Shown: positions 27,465 through 40,150, counted from the stretch's first letter. The stretch is 64,000 nt of DNA from an uncultured Apibacter sp. (GCA_945280365.1 CALYQD010000005.1:62001-126000), one strand, 5' to 3'. Program-made: numbers and translations. The notes: generated by a model not told the origin, from the sequence alone.

Positions 27465-30400
27465 TTAAATTTTTTCGGTTATCATTTCCTCAAATTCTTT
27501 ATTCGAACCTACCACAACATTTTGATATTCTGTTAAACCAGTACCAGCAGGGATTCTGTGCCCTACAATTACATTTTCTTTCAATCCGTTTAGGTAATCG
27601 ATTTTACCTGCAACAGCAGCTTCATTTAATACTTTAGTAGTTTCTTGGAAAGAAGCTGCAGAAATAAATGATTTAGTTTGTAATGACGCTCTTGTAATAC
27701 CTTGTAAAACAGGACTTGCAGTAGCCGGAAGTGCTTCACGAGCTTCAACTAGTTTTTTATCTTCACGTTTTAATTTAGAATTTTCATCTCTAAGTTCTCT
27801 TGAAGAAATTATTTGCCCTGGTTTTAATTCTAGGCTGTCTCCAGGTTCAGTTATAACCTTCATTCCGAAAATACGATCGTTTTCTTCGATGAAATCAATT
27901 TTGTGCTCTAAATTTCCTTCTAAGAATTTGGTATCACCAGCATCTACAATTTCAACTTTAGTCATCATCTGACGAACAATAATTTCAAAATGTTTGTCAT
28001 CGATTTTTACCCCTTGTAATCGATATACTTCTTGGATTTCGTTTACTAAATATTCTTGAACTGCTGTTGGGCCTTTAATGTTAAGAATATCATTCGGGGT
28101 TATTGCACCGTCTGACAAGGCATCTCCTGCATGTACAAAGTCATTTTCCTGAACAAGAATCTGATTGGATAATTTAACCAAATATCTTTTTATCTCACCG
28201 TTTTTAGACTCTATAGCTATTTCACGATTACCTCTTTTTATTTTACCATAACTTACAACACCGTCAATTTCGGAAACAACAGCTGGATTAGAAGGATTTC
28301 TTGCTTCAAATAGCTCGGTTACACGTGGTAAACCACCGGTAATATCACCGGCTTTTGCTGACCTTCTAGGAATTTTTACTAAGATTCTTCCAGCTTTAAT
28401 TTTTTCACCGTCATTTACAATAAGGTGTGCACCAACAGGTAAATTTATTGATTTTAGTACCTCATCTTTTGTATCTAGTATTTTTAAAGTAGGGATGAGT
28501 TTTTTGTTTCTTGATTCAGAAATTACTTTTTCCTCGAATCCTGTTTGTTCATCAATCTCTAACTGATAAGTTGAACCTTGCTCAATTTGTTCGTATTCGA
28601 TCTTACCGGCAGTTTCTGAAAGAATAATTGCATTGTACGGATCCCATTTGCAAATTATATCTCCTTTTTTAACTTCATCTCCTGATTTAACCAATAATGT
28701 AGATCCATAAGGTATATTGGTAAGCATTTGTATATTTCCTTCAGCATTTAATAATTTAAATTCTGTAGAACGGGAAACAACAATTAAAACTTTATTACCG
28801 TTTTCATCTTCACTTTCTACAGTCCTTATATCATCAAATTCAACTTTACCGTCTCTTTTTGCAACAATGCTGCTCACTTCTGCAACGTTTCCAGCAGTAC
28901 CGCCTACGTGGAATGTTCTTAATGTAAGCTGTGTACCTGGCTCACCAATAGACTGAGCGGCTATTACACCAACTGCTTCGCCTTTGTTTATCAATTTGTT
29001 GGTAGATAGGTTTACTCCATAACATTTTGCACATATACCTTTTTTAGATTCGCAAGTTAATGGAGAGCGAACTTCTACTGACTCTATTCCGGATTGTTGA
29101 ATTAATTTGGCTGTCTCAGATGTGATCATTTGATCTGCTTCAATTAATAGTTCATCTGTATCCGGGTGGTAGATATCGTGAAGTGATACACGACCTAATA
29201 TTCTTTCAGAAAGAGGTTCTACAATTTCATCATTCTTTTTCAATGGGGAAATTTCAATACCTCTTAAGGTTCCACAATCTTGTTCATTAATTATTACATC
29301 TTGAGCCACATCAACTAAACGACGAGTCAGATATCCAGCATCAGCAGTTTTTAATGCAGTATCTGCAAGACCTTTACGAGCTCCGTGTGTAGATATAAAG
29401 TATTCCAAGATGGAAAGTCCTTCACGGAAATTTGAAATAATAGGGTTTTCAATAATTTCACCTCCTGATGAACCAGCTTTTTGCGGTTTTGCCATCAATC
29501 CTCTCATACCTGCTAGCTGACGAATTTGTTCTTTAGAACCCCGTGCACCCGAATCAAGCATCATGTATACTGAGTTGAAACCACCTTTGTCGGTTTTCAT
29601 TCTTTGCATGATTAAATCTGTTAATCGTGCATTTGTATTAGTCCAAACGTCAATTACCTGGTTATATCTTTCATTATTGGTAATTAATCCCATATTATAG
29701 TTTGCTCTAATTCCGTCAACTTGTTCATTAGCTTCCTGAATCATAATTTTCTTTTCATCAGGAGTTTTGATATCTCCTAAGCTGAATGAAAGTCCTCCTT
29801 TGAATGCAGTAGCATATCCTAAAGTTTTCATATCATCCAAAAACTTAGCAGTAGTAGGAAAATCAGTTCTTTGTAATATGGTACCAATAATGTTACGTAA
29901 TGATTTTTTAGTTAAAACCTCATTAATATAACCCACTTTCTTAGGTACGATTTTGTTAAATAATACTCTTCCTACTGTGGTTTCAATCATCTTTTCTACT
30001 AGTTCTTCTCCTTCTATAACCGTTGCTTTTACTTTAATTATAGCATTTAAATCTACGGCTTTTTCATTATAAGCAATATCTACTTCTTCAGAGGAATAGA
30101 AAATAGAACCATGACCTTTAACTTTAATTTCTTCAGTAGGTGTTAATGGCTTAGTCATATAATATAGTCCTAAAACCATATCTTGAGAAGGTACTTGAAT
30201 AGGCGAACCATTTGCTGGATTTAAAATATTTTGAGAGGCCAACATTAATAATTGAGCTTCTAAAATTGCTTCTGGTCCTAATGGTAGGTGTACTGCCATT
30301 TGGTCTCCGTCAAAATCCGCGTTAAATGCTGTACAAACTAACGGGTGAAGACGAATTGCTTTACCTTCAATCATCCTTGGTTGGAAAGCCTGAATACCTA

Positions 30401-31739
30401 AACGGTGAAGGGTAGGGGCACGGTTTAATAAAACCGGATGTCCTTTCATCACATTTTCTAAGATATCATAAACTACCGGTTCTTTTCTTTCTATAATTCT
30501 TTTTGCAGATTTTACTGTTTTTACAATTCCTCTTTCAATTAATTTTCTAATGATAAAAGGTTTATAAAGCTCAGCTGCCATATCTTTAGGTAAACCACAT
30601 TCATGAAGTTGAAGTGAAGGACCTACAACAATAACCGAACGAGCAGAATAGTCCACACGCTTACCTAATAAGTTTTGACGAAAACGTCCTTGTTTTCCTT
30701 TTAATGAATCGGAAAGTGATTTTAATGGTCTATTAGATTCAGATTTTACAGCTGATGATTTTCTGGTATTATCAAATAATGAATCCACGGCTTCCTGAAG
30801 CATACGTTTTTCATTTCGCAAAATTACTTCCGGAGCTTTGATTTCTATTAATCTTTTTAAACGATTATTTCTGATGATAACTCTACGGTATAAATCATTT
30901 AAATCGGAAGTAGCAAAACGTCCTCCGTCTAAAGGTACTAATGGACGTAAATCTGGAGGTATAACAGGTATCACTCTCATGATCATCCATTCTGGGCGAT
31001 TGATACGACCGTCGGAATTAGCATCTCTGAATGATTCCACTACTTGTAATCGTTTTAATGCTTCGGTTCTTCTCTGTTTAGAAGATTCAGTATTTGCTTT
31101 ATGTCTTAATTCATAAGATAAGGCATCTAAATCTATTCTTTTTAATAGCTCTTCCAAACATTCTGCCCCCATTTTAGCGACAAATTTATTTGGATCAGAA
31201 TCATCCAAATATTGATTTTCAATTGGAAGTGTCTCCAATATGTCTAAATATTCTTCCTCTGTTAAAAACTCAAGATGTTCTAACTCTTCACCATTTAATT
31301 TTTTTGCTATTCCTGCCTGAATAACTACAAAGCGTTCATTGTAGATAATCATATCCAACTTTTTGGAAGGAATACCTAATAAATATCCGATTTTATTCGG
31401 TAAAGAACGAAAATACCAAATATGTGCCACCGGCACTACTAAATTAATATGTCCAATTCTTTCACGTCTTACTTTTTTTTCCGTTACCTCTACACCGCAT
31501 CGATCACAAACAATTCCTTTGTAACGTATTCTTTTATATTTACCGCAAGCACATTCATAATCTTTTACCGGACCGAAAATTCTTTCACAAAATAAACCAT
31601 CACGTTCAGGTTTATGAGTCCGATAATTGATTGTTTCAGGTTTTAAAACTTCTCCTCTGGATTGTTGTAATATACTTTCTGGAGAAGCTAATCCGATTAT
31701 AATTTTACTAAATTTGCTAGTTCTTTGTTTAACTGCCAT
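27465..31739 (-). CDS. rpoC: DNA-directed RNA polymerase subunit beta'
   Basis: 1424 residues. The catalytic [15 protein letters not shown] is intact. The N-terminal zinc site reads [22 protein letters not shown], and the second zinc cluster reads [13 protein letters not shown]. Bridge-helix and trigger-loop regions ([31 protein letters not shown]) are conserved. Translated from the rplK-rpoBC operon, 63 bases after rpoB. Confidence 0.98.
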   Translation of the reverse strand: MAVKQRTSKFSKIIIGLASPESILQQSRGEVLKPETINYRTHKPERDGLFCERIFGPVKDYECACGKYKRIRYKGIVCDRCGVEVTEKKVRRERIGHINLVVPVAHIWYFRSLPNKIGYLLGIPSKKLDMIIYNERFVVIQAGIAKKLNGEELEHLEFLTEEEYLDILETLPIENQYLDDSDPNKFVAKMGAECLEELLKRIDLDALSYELRHKANTESSKQRRTEALKRLQVVESFRDANSDGRINRPEWMIMRVIPVIPPDLRPLVPLDGGRFATSDLNDLYRRVIIRNNRLKRLIEIKAPEVILRNEKRMLQEAVDSLFDNTRKSSAVKSESNRPLKSLSDSLKGKQGRFRQNLLGKRVDYSARSVIVVGPSLQLHECGLPKDMAAELYKPFIIRKLIERGIVKTVKSAKRIIERKEPVVYDILENVMKGHPVLLNRAPTLHRLGIQAFQPRMIEGKAIRLHPLVCTAFNADFDGDQMAVHLPLGPEAILEAQLLMLASQNILNPANGSPIQVPSQDMVLGLYYMTKPLTPTEEIKVKGHGSIFYSSEEVDIAYNEKAVDLNAIIKVKATVIEGEELVEKMIETTVGRVLFNKIVPKKVGYINEVLTKKSLRNIIGTILQRTDFPTTAKFLDDMKTLGYATAFKGGLSFSLGDIKTPDEKKIMIQEANEQVDGIRANYNMGLITNNERYNQVIDVWTNTNARLTDLIMQRMKTDKGGFNSVYMMLDSGARGSKEQIRQLAGMRGLMAKPQKAGSSGGEIIENPIISNFREGLSILEYFISTHGARKGLADTALKTADAGYLTRRLVDVAQDVIINEQDCGTLRGIEISPLKKNDEIVEPLSERILGRVSLHDIYHPDTDELLIEADQMITSETAKLIQQSGIESVEVRSPLTCESKKGICAKCYGVNLSTNKLINKGEAVGVIAAQSIGEPGTQLTLRTFHVGGTAGNVAEVSSIVAKRDGKVEFDDIRTVESEDENGNKVLIVVSRSTEFKLLNAEGNIQMLTNIPYGSTLLVKSGDEVKKGDIICKWDPYNAIILSETAGKIEYEQIEQGSTYQLEIDEQTGFEEKVISESRNKKLIPTLKILDTKDEVLKSINLPVGAHLIVNDGEKIKAGRILVKIPRRSAKAGDITGGLPRVTELFEARNPSNPAVVSEIDGVVSYGKIKRGNREIAIESKNGEIKRYLVKLSNQILVQENDFVHAGDALSDGAITPNDILNIKGPTAVQEYLVNEIQEVYRLQGVKIDDKHFEIIVRQMMTKVEIVDAGDTKFLEGNLEHKIDFIEENDRIFGMKVITEPGDSLELKPGQIISSRELRDENSKLKREDKKLVEAREALPATASPVLQGITRASLQTKSFISAASFQETTKVLNEAAVAGKIDYLNGLKENVIVGHRIPAGTGLTEYQNVVVGSNKEFEEMITEKI

Positions 31740-31802
31740 TATTTTGTAATCAATTAAATTGAAAAAAATTTAAATTTATTAAGATTAAAAAGAATGAAAT
31801 AA

Positions 31803-34800
31803 CTAATCTTCTAATCTTACATCCAATCCTAAACCTTGTAATTCATGTAGAAATACATTAAATGATTCAGGTATGCCTGGTTCAGGCATTGGTTCACCTT
31901 TAACAATTGATTCATAAGCCTTAGCTCTACCAATCACGTCATCAGATTTAATGGTTATAATTTCTCTTAAGATGTTTGAGGCTCCAAAAGCTTCTAAGGC
32001 CCAAACCTCCATCTCTCCAAATCTTTGGCCTCCAAATTGTGCTTTACCTCCTAACGGTTGCTGAGTAATTAATGAATAAGGTCCGATTGAACGTGCGTGC
32101 ATTTTGTCATCAACCATATGTCCAAGTTTCAACATATAGATAACTCCAACGGTAGCTTTTTGTTCAAAACGTTCTCCTGTTCCTCCGTCGTATAAATATG
32201 TAGTACCCCATTGAGGTACGCCGGCTTCTTTAGTGAGTTCGTCGATTTGCTCAGAAGTTGCTCCATCAAAGATAGGAGTTGCAAATTTTTTACCCAGTTT
32301 TTTTCCGCACCAACCTAAAATAGTTTCATATATCTGACCTATGTTCATACGGGAAGGTACTCCTAGTGGATTAAGTACAATATCAACCGGTGTTCCATCT
32401 TCTAGGAATGGCATATCTTCATCACGCACAATTCTTGCAACAATACCTTTATTACCGTGACGACCCGCCATTTTATCACCTACATTTAATTTACGTTTTT
32501 TTGCGATATAAACTTTAGCAAGTTTTACAATACCTGCCGGTAATTCGTCTCCAACAGAAATAGTATGTCTTTCGCGATTTAGTGAACCTAGTAGATCGTT
32601 ATGTTTTATTTTATAATTATGAAGCAATTCCTTAATAGAATTGTTTTTATTATCATCTAATGTCCAATTTTCTCCAGCTAAGTTAAAGTAGTCATCAATG
32701 CTTGATAAAAGCTTTTGAGTAAATTTAACTCCTTTTGGTATTACTTCTTCATTTAAATCATTATAAATTCCTTGAGAAGTTTTTCCATTTAAAAGGACAT
32801 ATAATTTCTCTAATAATTGATTTTTTAAATCATTAAGTTTAACCTTAAATTCAGCTTCTAATTGCTCAATTTTTAATTTTTCATCGCCTCGTTTACGTTT
32901 ATCCTTAATGTTACGGGTAAATAGTTTCTTATTAATTACTACACCTTTTAAGGAAGGTTCAGCTTTTAACGATGCATCTTTAACATCTCCGGCTTTATCT
33001 CCGAATATGGCGCGAAGTAATTTCTCCTCTGAAGTTGGGTCTGATTCTCCTTTTGGAGTAATTTTACCAACTAATATATCTCCCGGTTTAACTTCTGCTC
33101 CAATGCGAATCATTCCGTTCTCATCAAGATCTTTAGTGGCTTCTTCACTTACATTCGGAATATCTGGTGTAAGTTCTTCCATACCTAATTTTGTATCTCT
33201 AACTTCTAGAGAATACTCGTCAACGTGAATAGAAGTAAACCAGTCCTCACTTACTGCTCTTTGATTAATAACAATCGCGTCCTCAAAGTTATATCCTTTC
33301 CAAGGCATGAAAGCTACTAATAAGTTTCTACCTAATGCAAGCTCTCCATCTTCAGTTGCATAGCCTTCTGTTAAGACCTGACCTTTAGATACTCTATCCC
33401 CAGCTTTAACGATTGGCTTAAGCGTAATAGATGTACTTTGATTTGTTTTTCTAAATTTAGTTAATTTATAAGTTTTACTTGCAGAATCAAAGCTAACTAA
33501 TTCTTCTTCTTCAGTTCTGTCATATTTTATGGTGATAATATTAGCATCAACATATTCAACAATTCCTTCACCTTCAGCATTAATCAAGATACGTGAATCT
33601 TTTGCAACCTGGAATTCTAAACCTGTTCCTACAATTGGAGCTTGAGGTTTTAATAAAGGTACCGCTTGACGCATCATGTTAGATCCCATCAATGCACGGT
33701 TAGCATCGTCGTGTTCAAGGAAAGGAATTAATGAAGCGGAAATACCAGTAATTTGATTAGGTGCAACATCCATCAAATCTACTTTATCTGGATCAACAAC
33801 TGGATAGTCAGCTTCTTCTCTAGCTACAATTCTTTCATCAAGAATTTTTCCTTCACTATCCATATTAATGTTTGCTTGAGCAATAATTTTTCCTTCTTCT
33901 TCTTCTGCAGTTAAATATTCTGGTTCGGATTCCAAGTCTACTTTACCGTTAATAACTTTTCTATATGGAGTTTCCATAAATCCTAAGTCATTAATTCTGG
34001 CATAACAACCTAAAGAAGATATCAAACCGATATTTGGTCCTTCTGGTGTTTCAATAGGACAAATTCTACCATAGTGAGTATAGTGTACGTCTCGTACTTC
34101 GAATCCGGCTCTTTCTCTTGATAGACCTCCGGGCCCTAAGGCAGACATACGTCTTTTATGTGTAACCTCAGATAATGGATTTGTTTGATCCATAAATTGA
34201 GATAATTGATTTGTTCCAAAGAAAGAATTTATAACTGAGGTTAAAGTTTTTGCATTGATAAGGTCGATAGGGGTAAAAACTTCATTGTCACGAACATTCA
34301 TTCTTTCTTTAATAGTACGTGCCATACGAGCTAGCCCAACCCCAAATTGTCCGGCTAATTGTTCTCCTACGGTTTTAACACGTCTATTGGAAAGGTGGTC
34401 GATGTCATCAACTTCAGCTTTTGAATTTATCAATTCAATTAAATACTTAACAATAGCAATAATATCGTCTTTTGTTAAAACTTGAATATCTTCAGAGATA
34501 TTTAAATTCAATTTTTTATTAATTCTGTAACGCCCCACTTCTCCCAATGAGTATCGAGCATCAGAGAAAAATAATTTATCAATGATACCTCTTGCAGTTT
34601 CTTCATCAGGTGGTTCTGCATTACGCAATTGACGGTAGATATACTCTACAGCCTCTTTTTCGGAATTGGTTGAATCTTTTTGTAAAGTATTATGAATGAT
34701 AGAAAATTCGTTGCTGTTCTCTTTATGAACTAAAATGGTTTTAATTCCGGAATCTATGATCAAATCAAGATGTTCCTTTTCTAAAATAGTTTCGCGGTCA

Positions 34801-35627
34801 AGTATAATTTCATTTCTTTCTATAGAAACAACTTCACCGGTATCTTCATCAACAAAATCTTCAAACCAAGTATTTAAAACTCTTGCAGCTAAAGTTCTTC
34901 CTAACATTTTTTTTAGGTTGGATTTGTTTACTTTTACCTCTTCTGCAAGATCGAATATTTCTAATATATCTTTATCACTTTGATAACCAATTGCACGAAG
35001 CAAGGTTGTCATCGGAAGTTTTTTCTTTCTGTCAATATAAGCATACATCACACCGTTGATATCGGTGGCAAATTCCATCCAAGATCCTTTAAATGGTATA
35101 ATTCTAGATGAGTATAATTTTGCACCGTTGGCATGATAGGATTGTCCAAAAAATACACCAGGTGAACGATGTAATTGGGATACCATAACTCTTTCAGCAC
35201 CGTTTATGATAAACGAACCGCTTGGTGTCATATAAGGAATAGGCCCTAAGTATACATCTTGAACTACAGTTTCAAAATCTTCGTGTTCTGGGTCTGTACA
35301 ATATAATTTGAGACGTGCTTTAAGTGGTACACTATAAGTTAATCCTCTTTCAATACATTCATCAATAGAATATTTTGGAGGATCAACAAAATAATCTAAA
35401 AATTCTAAAACGAACTGATTCCTTGTATCTGAAATAGGAAAATTTTCAGTAAACGTTTTAAAAAGTCCTTCGTTTTTTCTTTGATCAGGACGAGTTTCTA
35501 ATTGAAAAAAATCCTGAAATGATTTAACCTGTATGTCTAGGAAATCAGGAAATTCAATTTGTCCTTTAGAGTGAGAGAAACTAAATCTCTTTGGGTTTTG
35601 AGTTTTTGACGCCAATGATTTACTCAT
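31803..35627 (-). CDS. rpoB: DNA-directed RNA polymerase subunit beta
   Basis: 1274 residues from the ATG at 35627. A longer reading to 35681 needs a TTG start and runs into the upstream hairpin, so I reject it. The rifampicin-binding region reads [28 protein letters not shown], with the residues equal to E. coli D516, H526 and S531 all wild type. Other marks are [20 protein letters not shown] and the C-terminal [20 protein letters not shown]. It is preceded by a hairpin that may tune read-through from rplL. Confidence 0.98.
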   Translation of the reverse strand: MSKSLASKTQNPKRFSFSHSKGQIEFPDFLDIQVKSFQDFFQLETRPDQRKNEGLFKTFTENFPISDTRNQFVLEFLDYFVDPPKYSIDECIERGLTYSVPLKARLKLYCTDPEHEDFETVVQDVYLGPIPYMTPSGSFIINGAERVMVSQLHRSPGVFFGQSYHANGAKLYSSRIIPFKGSWMEFATDINGVMYAYIDRKKKLPMTTLLRAIGYQSDKDILEIFDLAEEVKVNKSNLKKMLGRTLAARVLNTWFEDFVDEDTGEVVSIERNEIILDRETILEKEHLDLIIDSGIKTILVHKENSNEFSIIHNTLQKDSTNSEKEAVEYIYRQLRNAEPPDEETARGIIDKLFFSDARYSLGEVGRYRINKKLNLNISEDIQVLTKDDIIAIVKYLIELINSKAEVDDIDHLSNRRVKTVGEQLAGQFGVGLARMARTIKERMNVRDNEVFTPIDLINAKTLTSVINSFFGTNQLSQFMDQTNPLSEVTHKRRMSALGPGGLSRERAGFEVRDVHYTHYGRICPIETPEGPNIGLISSLGCYARINDLGFMETPYRKVINGKVDLESEPEYLTAEEEEGKIIAQANINMDSEGKILDERIVAREEADYPVVDPDKVDLMDVAPNQITGISASLIPFLEHDDANRALMGSNMMRQAVPLLKPQAPIVGTGLEFQVAKDSRILINAEGEGIVEYVDANIITIKYDRTEEEELVSFDSASKTYKLTKFRKTNQSTSITLKPIVKAGDRVSKGQVLTEGYATEDGELALGRNLLVAFMPWKGYNFEDAIVINQRAVSEDWFTSIHVDEYSLEVRDTKLGMEELTPDIPNVSEEATKDLDENGMIRIGAEVKPGDILVGKITPKGESDPTSEEKLLRAIFGDKAGDVKDASLKAEPSLKGVVINKKLFTRNIKDKRKRGDEKLKIEQLEAEFKVKLNDLKNQLLEKLYVLLNGKTSQGIYNDLNEEVIPKGVKFTQKLLSSIDDYFNLAGENWTLDDNKNNSIKELLHNYKIKHNDLLGSLNRERHTISVGDELPAGIVKLAKVYIAKKRKLNVGDKMAGRHGNKGIVARIVRDEDMPFLEDGTPVDIVLNPLGVPSRMNIGQIYETILGWCGKKLGKKFATPIFDGATSEQIDELTKEAGVPQWGTTYLYDGGTGERFEQKATVGVIYMLKLGHMVDDKMHARSIGPYSLITQQPLGGKAQFGGQRFGEMEVWALEAFGASNILREIITIKSDDVIGRAKAYESIVKGEPMPEPGIPESFNVFLHELQGLGLDVRLED

Positions 35628-35658
35628 ATGATATATTAAAATCTTTAAAACACAAATA

Positions 35659-35697
35659 GGCTTAGACCTTACCAATGTCAAATTGGAGGCCTAAACC
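35659..35697 (-). promoter_or_regulatory. intercistronic hairpin between rplL and rpoB
   Basis: On the minus strand GGTTTAGGCCT pairs over 11 positions with AGGTCTAAGCC (two G-U pairs), with an inner 5-bp stem (CCAAT/ATTGG), a 5-base loop and a 2-base bulge. It starts about 20 bases after the rplL stop. A modest T-rich stretch follows. It looks like an attenuator or RNase III processing site, as known at the same place in E. coli. Confidence 0.55.
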
Positions 35698-35718
35698 TTT
35701 ATTTTTAGGTAGAATGAA

Positions 35719-36096
35719 TTATTTCAATTCAACTTCAGCTCCAGCTTCTTCAAGCTGTTTTTTAAGACTCTCTGCTTCGTCTTTAGCTACTCCTTCTTTA
35801 ATTGGAGTAGGAGCTCCATCTACAGCATCTTTAGCTTCTTTTAGACCTTTACCTGTAAGGTCTTTAACTAATTTAACAACAGCTAATTTATTAGCACCTG
35901 CAGCTTTAAGAATAACATCAAATTCAGTTTTTTCTTCAGCAGCTCCTGCCTCTGCACCAGCAACTGGAGCAGCCATAGCTACAGCAGCAGCAGCAGGTTC
36001 AATACCATATTCTTCTTTTAATATTTCAGCTAATTCATTAACTTCTTTTACTGTTAAATTTACTAGTGTTTCAGCTAATTGTTTTAAATCTGCCAT
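35719..36096 (-). CDS. rplL: 50S ribosomal protein L7/L12
   Basis: 125 residues. The N-terminal dimerisation helices ([20 protein letters not shown]) are followed by an Ala/Gly-rich hinge ([22 protein letters not shown]) and the C-terminal factor-binding domain ([25 protein letters not shown]). It forms the stalk that recruits elongation factors. 51 bases after rplJ. Confidence 0.97.
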   Translation of the reverse strand: MADLKQLAETLVNLTVKEVNELAEILKEEYGIEPAAAAVAMAAPVAGAEAGAAEEKTEFDVILKAAGANKLAVVKLVKDLTGKGLKEAKDAVDGAPTPIKEGVAKDEAESLKKQLEEAGAEVELK

Positions 36097-36147
36097 TTTA
36101 ATTTTGTTTTAATTTTTGTTTAACAACTATTTATTATGAGTGTGAAA

Positions 36148-36672
36148 TTATTCTTCTTTTTCAGATAAGGTTTTAACTAAACCGGCAATGGTATTTCCAC
36201 TTGATTTAAGAGCAGAAACAACATTTTTAATTGGAGATTGAAGTAGTCCAATAATTTCTCCAATAAGCTCTTCTCTAGATTTGAGATTTGCCAATGTATC
36301 TAATTGTACATCTCCTACAAATACTGCAGAATCTATCCAAGCAGCTTTTAATAAAGGCTTTTCAGTTTTCTTTCTGAAATTTTGTATTAATTTAGCCGGA
36401 GCATTTCCTCTTTCTGAAGTGAAAATAGTAGAATTTCCTTTTAAACTTTCAAAAACACCTGAAAAATCTTTATCTTCAACATTTTCCATTGCTTTTTTAA
36501 GAAGGGTGTTTTTAACAACTTTCATTGAAATTTCACCTTTGAAACAAGCTCTTCTTAATTCTGAAGTCTGTTGAGCATTTAATCCATCAGTATCAGCTAT
36601 ATATAATACATTTGTACTTTCAAGTACTTCCTGTAATTCTTTAATTACCTCTATTTTTTCTTGTTTTGTCAT
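36148..36672 (-). CDS. rplJ: 50S ribosomal protein L10
   Basis: 174 residues. Family features include an N-terminal rRNA-binding region (EVLESTNVLYIADTDGLNAQQTSELRRACF), KNTLLKKAMEN, and a C-terminal helix that anchors L7/L12 dimers (ALKSSGNTIAGLVKTLSEKEE). 18 bases after rplA; in other bacteria the L10-L12 complex autoregulates this transcript. Confidence 0.97.
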   Translation of the reverse strand: MTKQEKIEVIKELQEVLESTNVLYIADTDGLNAQQTSELRRACFKGEISMKVVKNTLLKKAMENVEDKDFSGVFESLKGNSTIFTSERGNAPAKLIQNFRKKTEKPLLKAAWIDSAVFVGDVQLDTLANLKSREELIGEIIGLLQSPIKNVVSALKSSGNTIAGLVKTLSEKEE

Positions 36673-36690
36673 GGTTTGGTAAAATTAAAA

Positions 36691-37383
36691 TTAGTTTATA
36701 CCTTTTGGATCAATAGCAATACCCGGACTCATGGTAGAAGAAAGGTAAATGCTTTTAACATATACACCTTTAGCTGCCTGAGGTTTTAATTTTATTAAAG
36801 TTGAAATGATTTCTTGTGCATTTTCCTGAATATTTTTAGCATCGAATGATACTTTGCCTATTGCAGCATGTACAATTCCATATTTATCAACTTTAAAATC
36901 TATTTTACCTGCTTTTACTTCTGAAATGGCTTTTCCTATCTCAGTGGTAACAGTTCCGGTTTTAGGGTTCGGCATTAAACCGCGTGGACCTAATACTCTT
37001 CCTAAAGGACCTAATTTTCCCATAACTTGAGGTTGTGTTACGATTACATCAACATCGGTCCATCCTTCTTTTATTTTTTGTAGATACTCATCTAATCCTA
37101 CATAATCTGCACCTGCATTTTTAGCTTCTTCTTCCTTATCCGGAGTAACTAAAGCTAAAACACGAGTTTCTTTACCTGTACCGTGAGGTAAGGATACTAC
37201 ACCTCGTACCATCTGATTGGCTTTACGAGGATCAACTCCTAAACGAACGGCTATATCAACAGATGCATCAAATTTGGTATAGTTAACTTCTTTAACTAAG
37301 CTTGAAGCCTCTTCTAATGTATAAAGCTTTGATTTATCTACTTTAGCAACAACTGCTTTTTGTTTTTTCGTTAAAACTGCCAT
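36691..37383 (-). CDS. rplA: 50S ribosomal protein L1
   Basis: 230 residues. Conserved segments are [46 protein letters not shown] and [19 protein letters not shown]. It binds 23S rRNA at the E-site stalk and, in other bacteria, represses its own operon. The start is 11 bases after the rplK stop. Confidence 0.97.
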   Translation of the reverse strand: MAVLTKKQKAVVAKVDKSKLYTLEEASSLVKEVNYTKFDASVDIAVRLGVDPRKANQMVRGVVSLPHGTGKETRVLALVTPDKEEEAKNAGADYVGLDEYLQKIKEGWTDVDVIVTQPQVMGKLGPLGRVLGPRGLMPNPKTGTVTTEIGKAISEVKAGKIDFKVDKYGIVHAAIGKVSFDAKNIQENAQEIISTLIKLKPQAAKGVYVKSIYLSSTMSPGIAIDPKGIN

Positions 37384-37394
37384 GATTCCTACAA

Positions 37395-37838
37395 TTAATT
37401 ATTAAAGGGATTTTGCCCAGTTACTTTAATACCCATAGATCTTGCAGTACCTGCAACCATACTAACCGCAGATTCAATTGTAAAGCAATTTAAATCTACC
37501 ATTTTGTCTTCCGCGATTTGTTGCACTTGACTCCAAGAAACGGATGCTACCTTATCTCTGTTTGGTTCACCGGAACCTTTTTTAGCTTTAGAAGCTGCTA
37601 AAAGTTGTACGGTTACCGGAGGAGTTTTGACAACAAAGTCAAATGATTTATCCTCATATACAGTAATGATAACCGGTAATACCTGTCCTTGCTTATCTTG
37701 TGTACGGGCATTAAATTGTTTACAAAACTCCATAATGTTAACCCCGGCAGCACCTAAAGCAGGTCCTACAGGAGGTGAAGGGTTTGCTTGTCCTCCTTTC
37801 ACCTGGAGTTTTACCATTTTAAAAATTTTTTTTGCCAT
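37395..37838 (-). CDS. rplK: 50S ribosomal protein L11
   Basis: 147 residues. The proline-rich N-terminus ([29 protein letters not shown]) and the rRNA-binding C-terminal domain ([12 protein letters not shown]) are typical. Part of the thiostrepton/GTPase-associated centre. Follows nusG after 46 bases. Confidence 0.97.
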   Translation of the reverse strand: MAKKIFKMVKLQVKGGQANPSPPVGPALGAAGVNIMEFCKQFNARTQDKQGQVLPVIITVYEDKSFDFVVKTPPVTVQLLAASKAKKGSGEPNRDKVASVSWSQVQQIAEDKMVDLNCFTIESAVSMVAGTARSMGIKVTGQNPFNN

Positions 37839-37884
37839 TTTAATTTTTACTTAAAAATGTTTTATTTATATCTGTGGAAGCAGC

Positions 37885-38430
37885 CTATATCTTTTCAACT
37901 TGAGAGAAACTTAGCTCAATAGGTGTTTTTCTTCCAAAAATCAACACCATGACATCTAATTTTCTTTTTTCCTCATTAATTTTTTCAATCGTTCCATTAA
38001 AACCATTAAATGGACCATCGATTACTTTCACGGTTTCACCAAATACGAAAGGAATGTTAACGGTATCTTCAGATTCAGATAATTCATCCATTTTACCGAA
38101 CATTCTACTCACTTCACTTCGTCTCATTGGAAGCGGATCTCCTCCTTTAGTAGCACTTAAAAAACTAATTACTCCAGGTATATTTTTAATGGTATGTGGT
38201 AACTCACCAATCAAATTAGCTTCAACCATAACATAACCGGGATAATAAACTTTTTCTTTACGAATTTTTTTACCGTTTCTAATTTGTACTACTTTTTCCA
38301 TTGGTACGACTACTTGACCAAGATTCTTTTTAAGATGTTCATATCTTAAAACTTCATTTTCGATATACATTTTCACCTTAGATTCTTGTCCACTGATCGT
38401 TTTCAGTACATACCATTTCATATCATCCAT
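37885..38430 (-). CDS. nusG: transcription termination/antitermination protein NusG
   Basis: 181 residues from the ATG at 38430. An alternative start at 38421 begins directly with KWYVLKTISGQE, and a TTG at 38439 would add three residues. The NGN domain contains WYVLKTISGQESKVK and YYPGYVMVEANL; the KOW domain is ETVKVIDGPFNGFNGTIEKIN. It couples RNA polymerase with the leading ribosome or with Rho. Confidence 0.95.
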   Translation of the reverse strand: MDDMKWYVLKTISGQESKVKMYIENEVLRYEHLKKNLGQVVVPMEKVVQIRNGKKIRKEKVYYPGYVMVEANLIGELPHTIKNIPGVISFLSATKGGDPLPMRRSEVSRMFGKMDELSESEDTVNIPFVFGETVKVIDGPFNGFNGTIEKINEEKRKLDVMVLIFGRKTPIELSFSQVEKI

Positions 38431-38444
38431 CACGTCCAAATTTA

Positions 38445-38651
38445 TTAAGATTTTAATCCTACTAAAATAGAGTAAATATTTTGAAGTGCTTTAGCAAAAG
38501 TCCAATCTACGCCAAAACAAAATATAGCCAAAATGATCGACGTAATTGCTACAACTGTTGTTGAGGATTGCAAATCGGACCATTTAGGCCACTCAACGTG
38601 ATCTTTGAATTCTTCTATTGCACCTTTTAAGTACTTAATGAGTCCGTTCAT
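38445..38651 (-). CDS. secE: preprotein translocase subunit SecE
   Basis: 68 residues. One amphipathic segment (FKDHVEWPKWSDLQSSTTVV, with the family-typical KWP-like motif) precedes a single transmembrane helix (AITSIILAIFCFGVDWTFAKAL). Partner of SecY and SecG. Its place between tRNA-Trp and nusG is the standard order in this phylum. Confidence 0.93.
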   Translation of the reverse strand: MNGLIKYLKGAIEEFKDHVEWPKWSDLQSSTTVVAITSIILAIFCFGVDWTFAKALQNIYSILVGLKS

Positions 38652-38665
38652 TTATTATTATTTTG

Positions 38666-38738
38666 CGCGGGCGGAAAGATTCGAACTCACGACCTTTGGT
38701 TTTGGAGACCACTGCTCTACCAGCTGAGCTACACCCGC
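38666..38738 (-). tRNA. tRNA-Trp (anticodon CCA)
   Basis: A 73-base cloverleaf. The 7-bp acceptor stem (GCGGGTG with CGCCCGC) has one G-U pair, the discriminator is G, and the anticodon loop is CTCCAAA. The T-loop reads TTCGAAT. CCA is not encoded. Sits 14 bases upstream of the secE start and right after a terminator-like hairpin. Confidence 0.97.
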
Positions 38739-38741
38739 TTA

Positions 38742-38770
38742 AAAAGAAAGAACTTTAAGTTCTTTCTTTT
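38742..38770 (-). terminator. terminator-like hairpin between tuf and tRNA-Trp
   Basis: A 12-bp AT-rich stem (AAAAGAAAGAAC with GTTCTTTCTTTT) and a 5-base loop lie between the tuf stop and the tRNA-Trp gene. On the minus strand the stem ends in T5. It would let only part of the tuf transcripts reach the secE-nusG-rpl-rpo genes, or act as a processing site. Confidence 0.5.
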
Positions 38771-38788
38771 ATTATGATTTTAATTTAA

Positions 38789-39976
38789 TTAATCTAAAAT
38801 CTCAGTTACCTGACCTGCACCTACAGTTCTACCTCCTTCACGGATAGCGAATCTTAAACCGTTATTAAGTGCGATTGGTTGATGTAATTCAACTGTAATA
38901 GTTAAGTTATCACCAGGCATTACCATTTCAGTTCCTTCTGGTAAAGTAATAGTACCAGTTACGTCAGTTGTTCTAACATAGAACTGAGGACGGTAGTTAT
39001 TATGGAATGGAGTATGACGTCCACCTTCTTCTTTAGTTAAGATATAAACCTCAGCTTTGAATTTTTTATGAGGAGTAATTGATCCTGGTTTAGCGATAAC
39101 CATACCACGACGGATATCAGTTTTTTCAATACCTCTTAACAATAACCCTACATTATCTCCAGCTTCTCCTCTATCTAATATTTTTCTAAACATTTCAACT
39201 CCTGTTACAGTAGATGTTAATTTTTCATCTCCCATACCAACAATATCTACGGCCTCACCAGAGTTTATAACTCCTGCTTCAATACGTCCTGTAGCTACAG
39301 TTCCACGACCTGTAATAGAGAAAACGTCTTCGATTGGCATTAAAAAAGGTTTATCTTGATCACGAACCGGTAAATCAATCCAGCTATCTACAGCAGCCAT
39401 TAATTCGTCAACAGTAGCAACCCATTTTGGATCTCCGTTAAGTGCACCTAAAGCAGAACCTTGAATTACAGGAGTGTTATCTCCATCGTAGTCGTAAGAA
39501 GATAATAAATCTCTTACTTCCATTTCTACTAAATCTAATAATTCGGGATCATCAACCATATCCACTTTATTCATGAATACTACGATTTTAGGCACGTTTA
39601 CCTGACGACATAATAAGATGTGCTCTCTTGTTTGAGGCATAGGGCCATCTGTAGCAGCAACCACTAGAATAGCTCCGTCCATTTGTGCAGCACCGGTAAC
39701 CATGTTTTTTACATAGTCAGCGTGTCCTGGACAGTCTACGTGTGCATAGTGACGGTTTTCAGTTTCATATTCTACGTGTGCAGTGTTGATTGTAATCCCT
39801 CTTTCTTTTTCTTCTGGAGCAGCATCAATTTGAGAGAAATCTCTTTTTTCTGCTAATCCCTTTTCTGCTAAAACTTTAGTGATAGCAGCTGTTAAAGTCG
39901 TTTTTCCGTGGTCTACGTGACCGATTGTACCTATATTAAGATGTGGTTTGGTACGCTGAAAAGTTTCTTTTGCCAT
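38789..39976 (-). CDS. tuf: elongation factor Tu
   Basis: 395 residues. G1 is GHVDHGKTT, the effector region contains [15 protein letters not shown]3 is DCPGHADY, and G4 is NKVDMVDD. Domain 2 and 3 features ([32 protein letters not shown]) are complete. Delivers aminoacyl-tRNA to the ribosome. It follows four tRNA genes and has its own promoter. Confidence 0.98.
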   Translation of the reverse strand: MAKETFQRTKPHLNIGTIGHVDHGKTTLTAAITKVLAEKGLAEKRDFSQIDAAPEEKERGITINTAHVEYETENRHYAHVDCPGHADYVKNMVTGAAQMDGAILVVAATDGPMPQTREHILLCRQVNVPKIVVFMNKVDMVDDPELLDLVEMEVRDLLSSYDYDGDNTPVIQGSALGALNGDPKWVATVDELMAAVDSWIDLPVRDQDKPFLMPIEDVFSITGRGTVATGRIEAGVINSGEAVDIVGMGDEKLTSTVTGVEMFRKILDRGEAGDNVGLLLRGIEKTDIRRGMVIAKPGSITPHKKFKAEVYILTKEEGGRHTPFHNNYRPQFYVRTTDVTGTITLPEGTEMVMPGDNLTITVELHQPIALNNGLRFAIREGGRTVGAGQVTEILD

Positions 39977-40012
39977 GATAAATATGTTTGTTTATATTTC
40001 CAAAAATGAGTG

Positions 40013-40042
40013 CAAATATACTCAATTTTTTTTAAATAACAA
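40013..40042 (-). promoter_or_regulatory. promoter of tuf
   Basis: Minus strand: -33 TTG at 40042-40040, 19-base spacer, and -7 TATATTTG at 40020-40013. The tuf start lies 37 bases downstream. Confidence 0.65.
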
Positions 40043-40150
40043 TAGCTTATAAAAAATAAATACTTTTTTATAAACAATTGTTTAATGATATATGTCTTTA
40101 AGAAAGTTTAGGCTTTTTTAATAATTATTTTTGTGGGTTTTGTATTTGAG

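Noticed and set aside
35628..35681. N-terminal extension of rpoB
   Set aside because: Needs a TTG start and overlaps the intercistronic hairpin; the ATG at 35627 gives the normal RpoB start.
35675..36112. 145-codon open frame opposite rplL
   Set aside because: Ser/Ala-rich shadow of the alanine-rich L7/L12 gene on the other strand.
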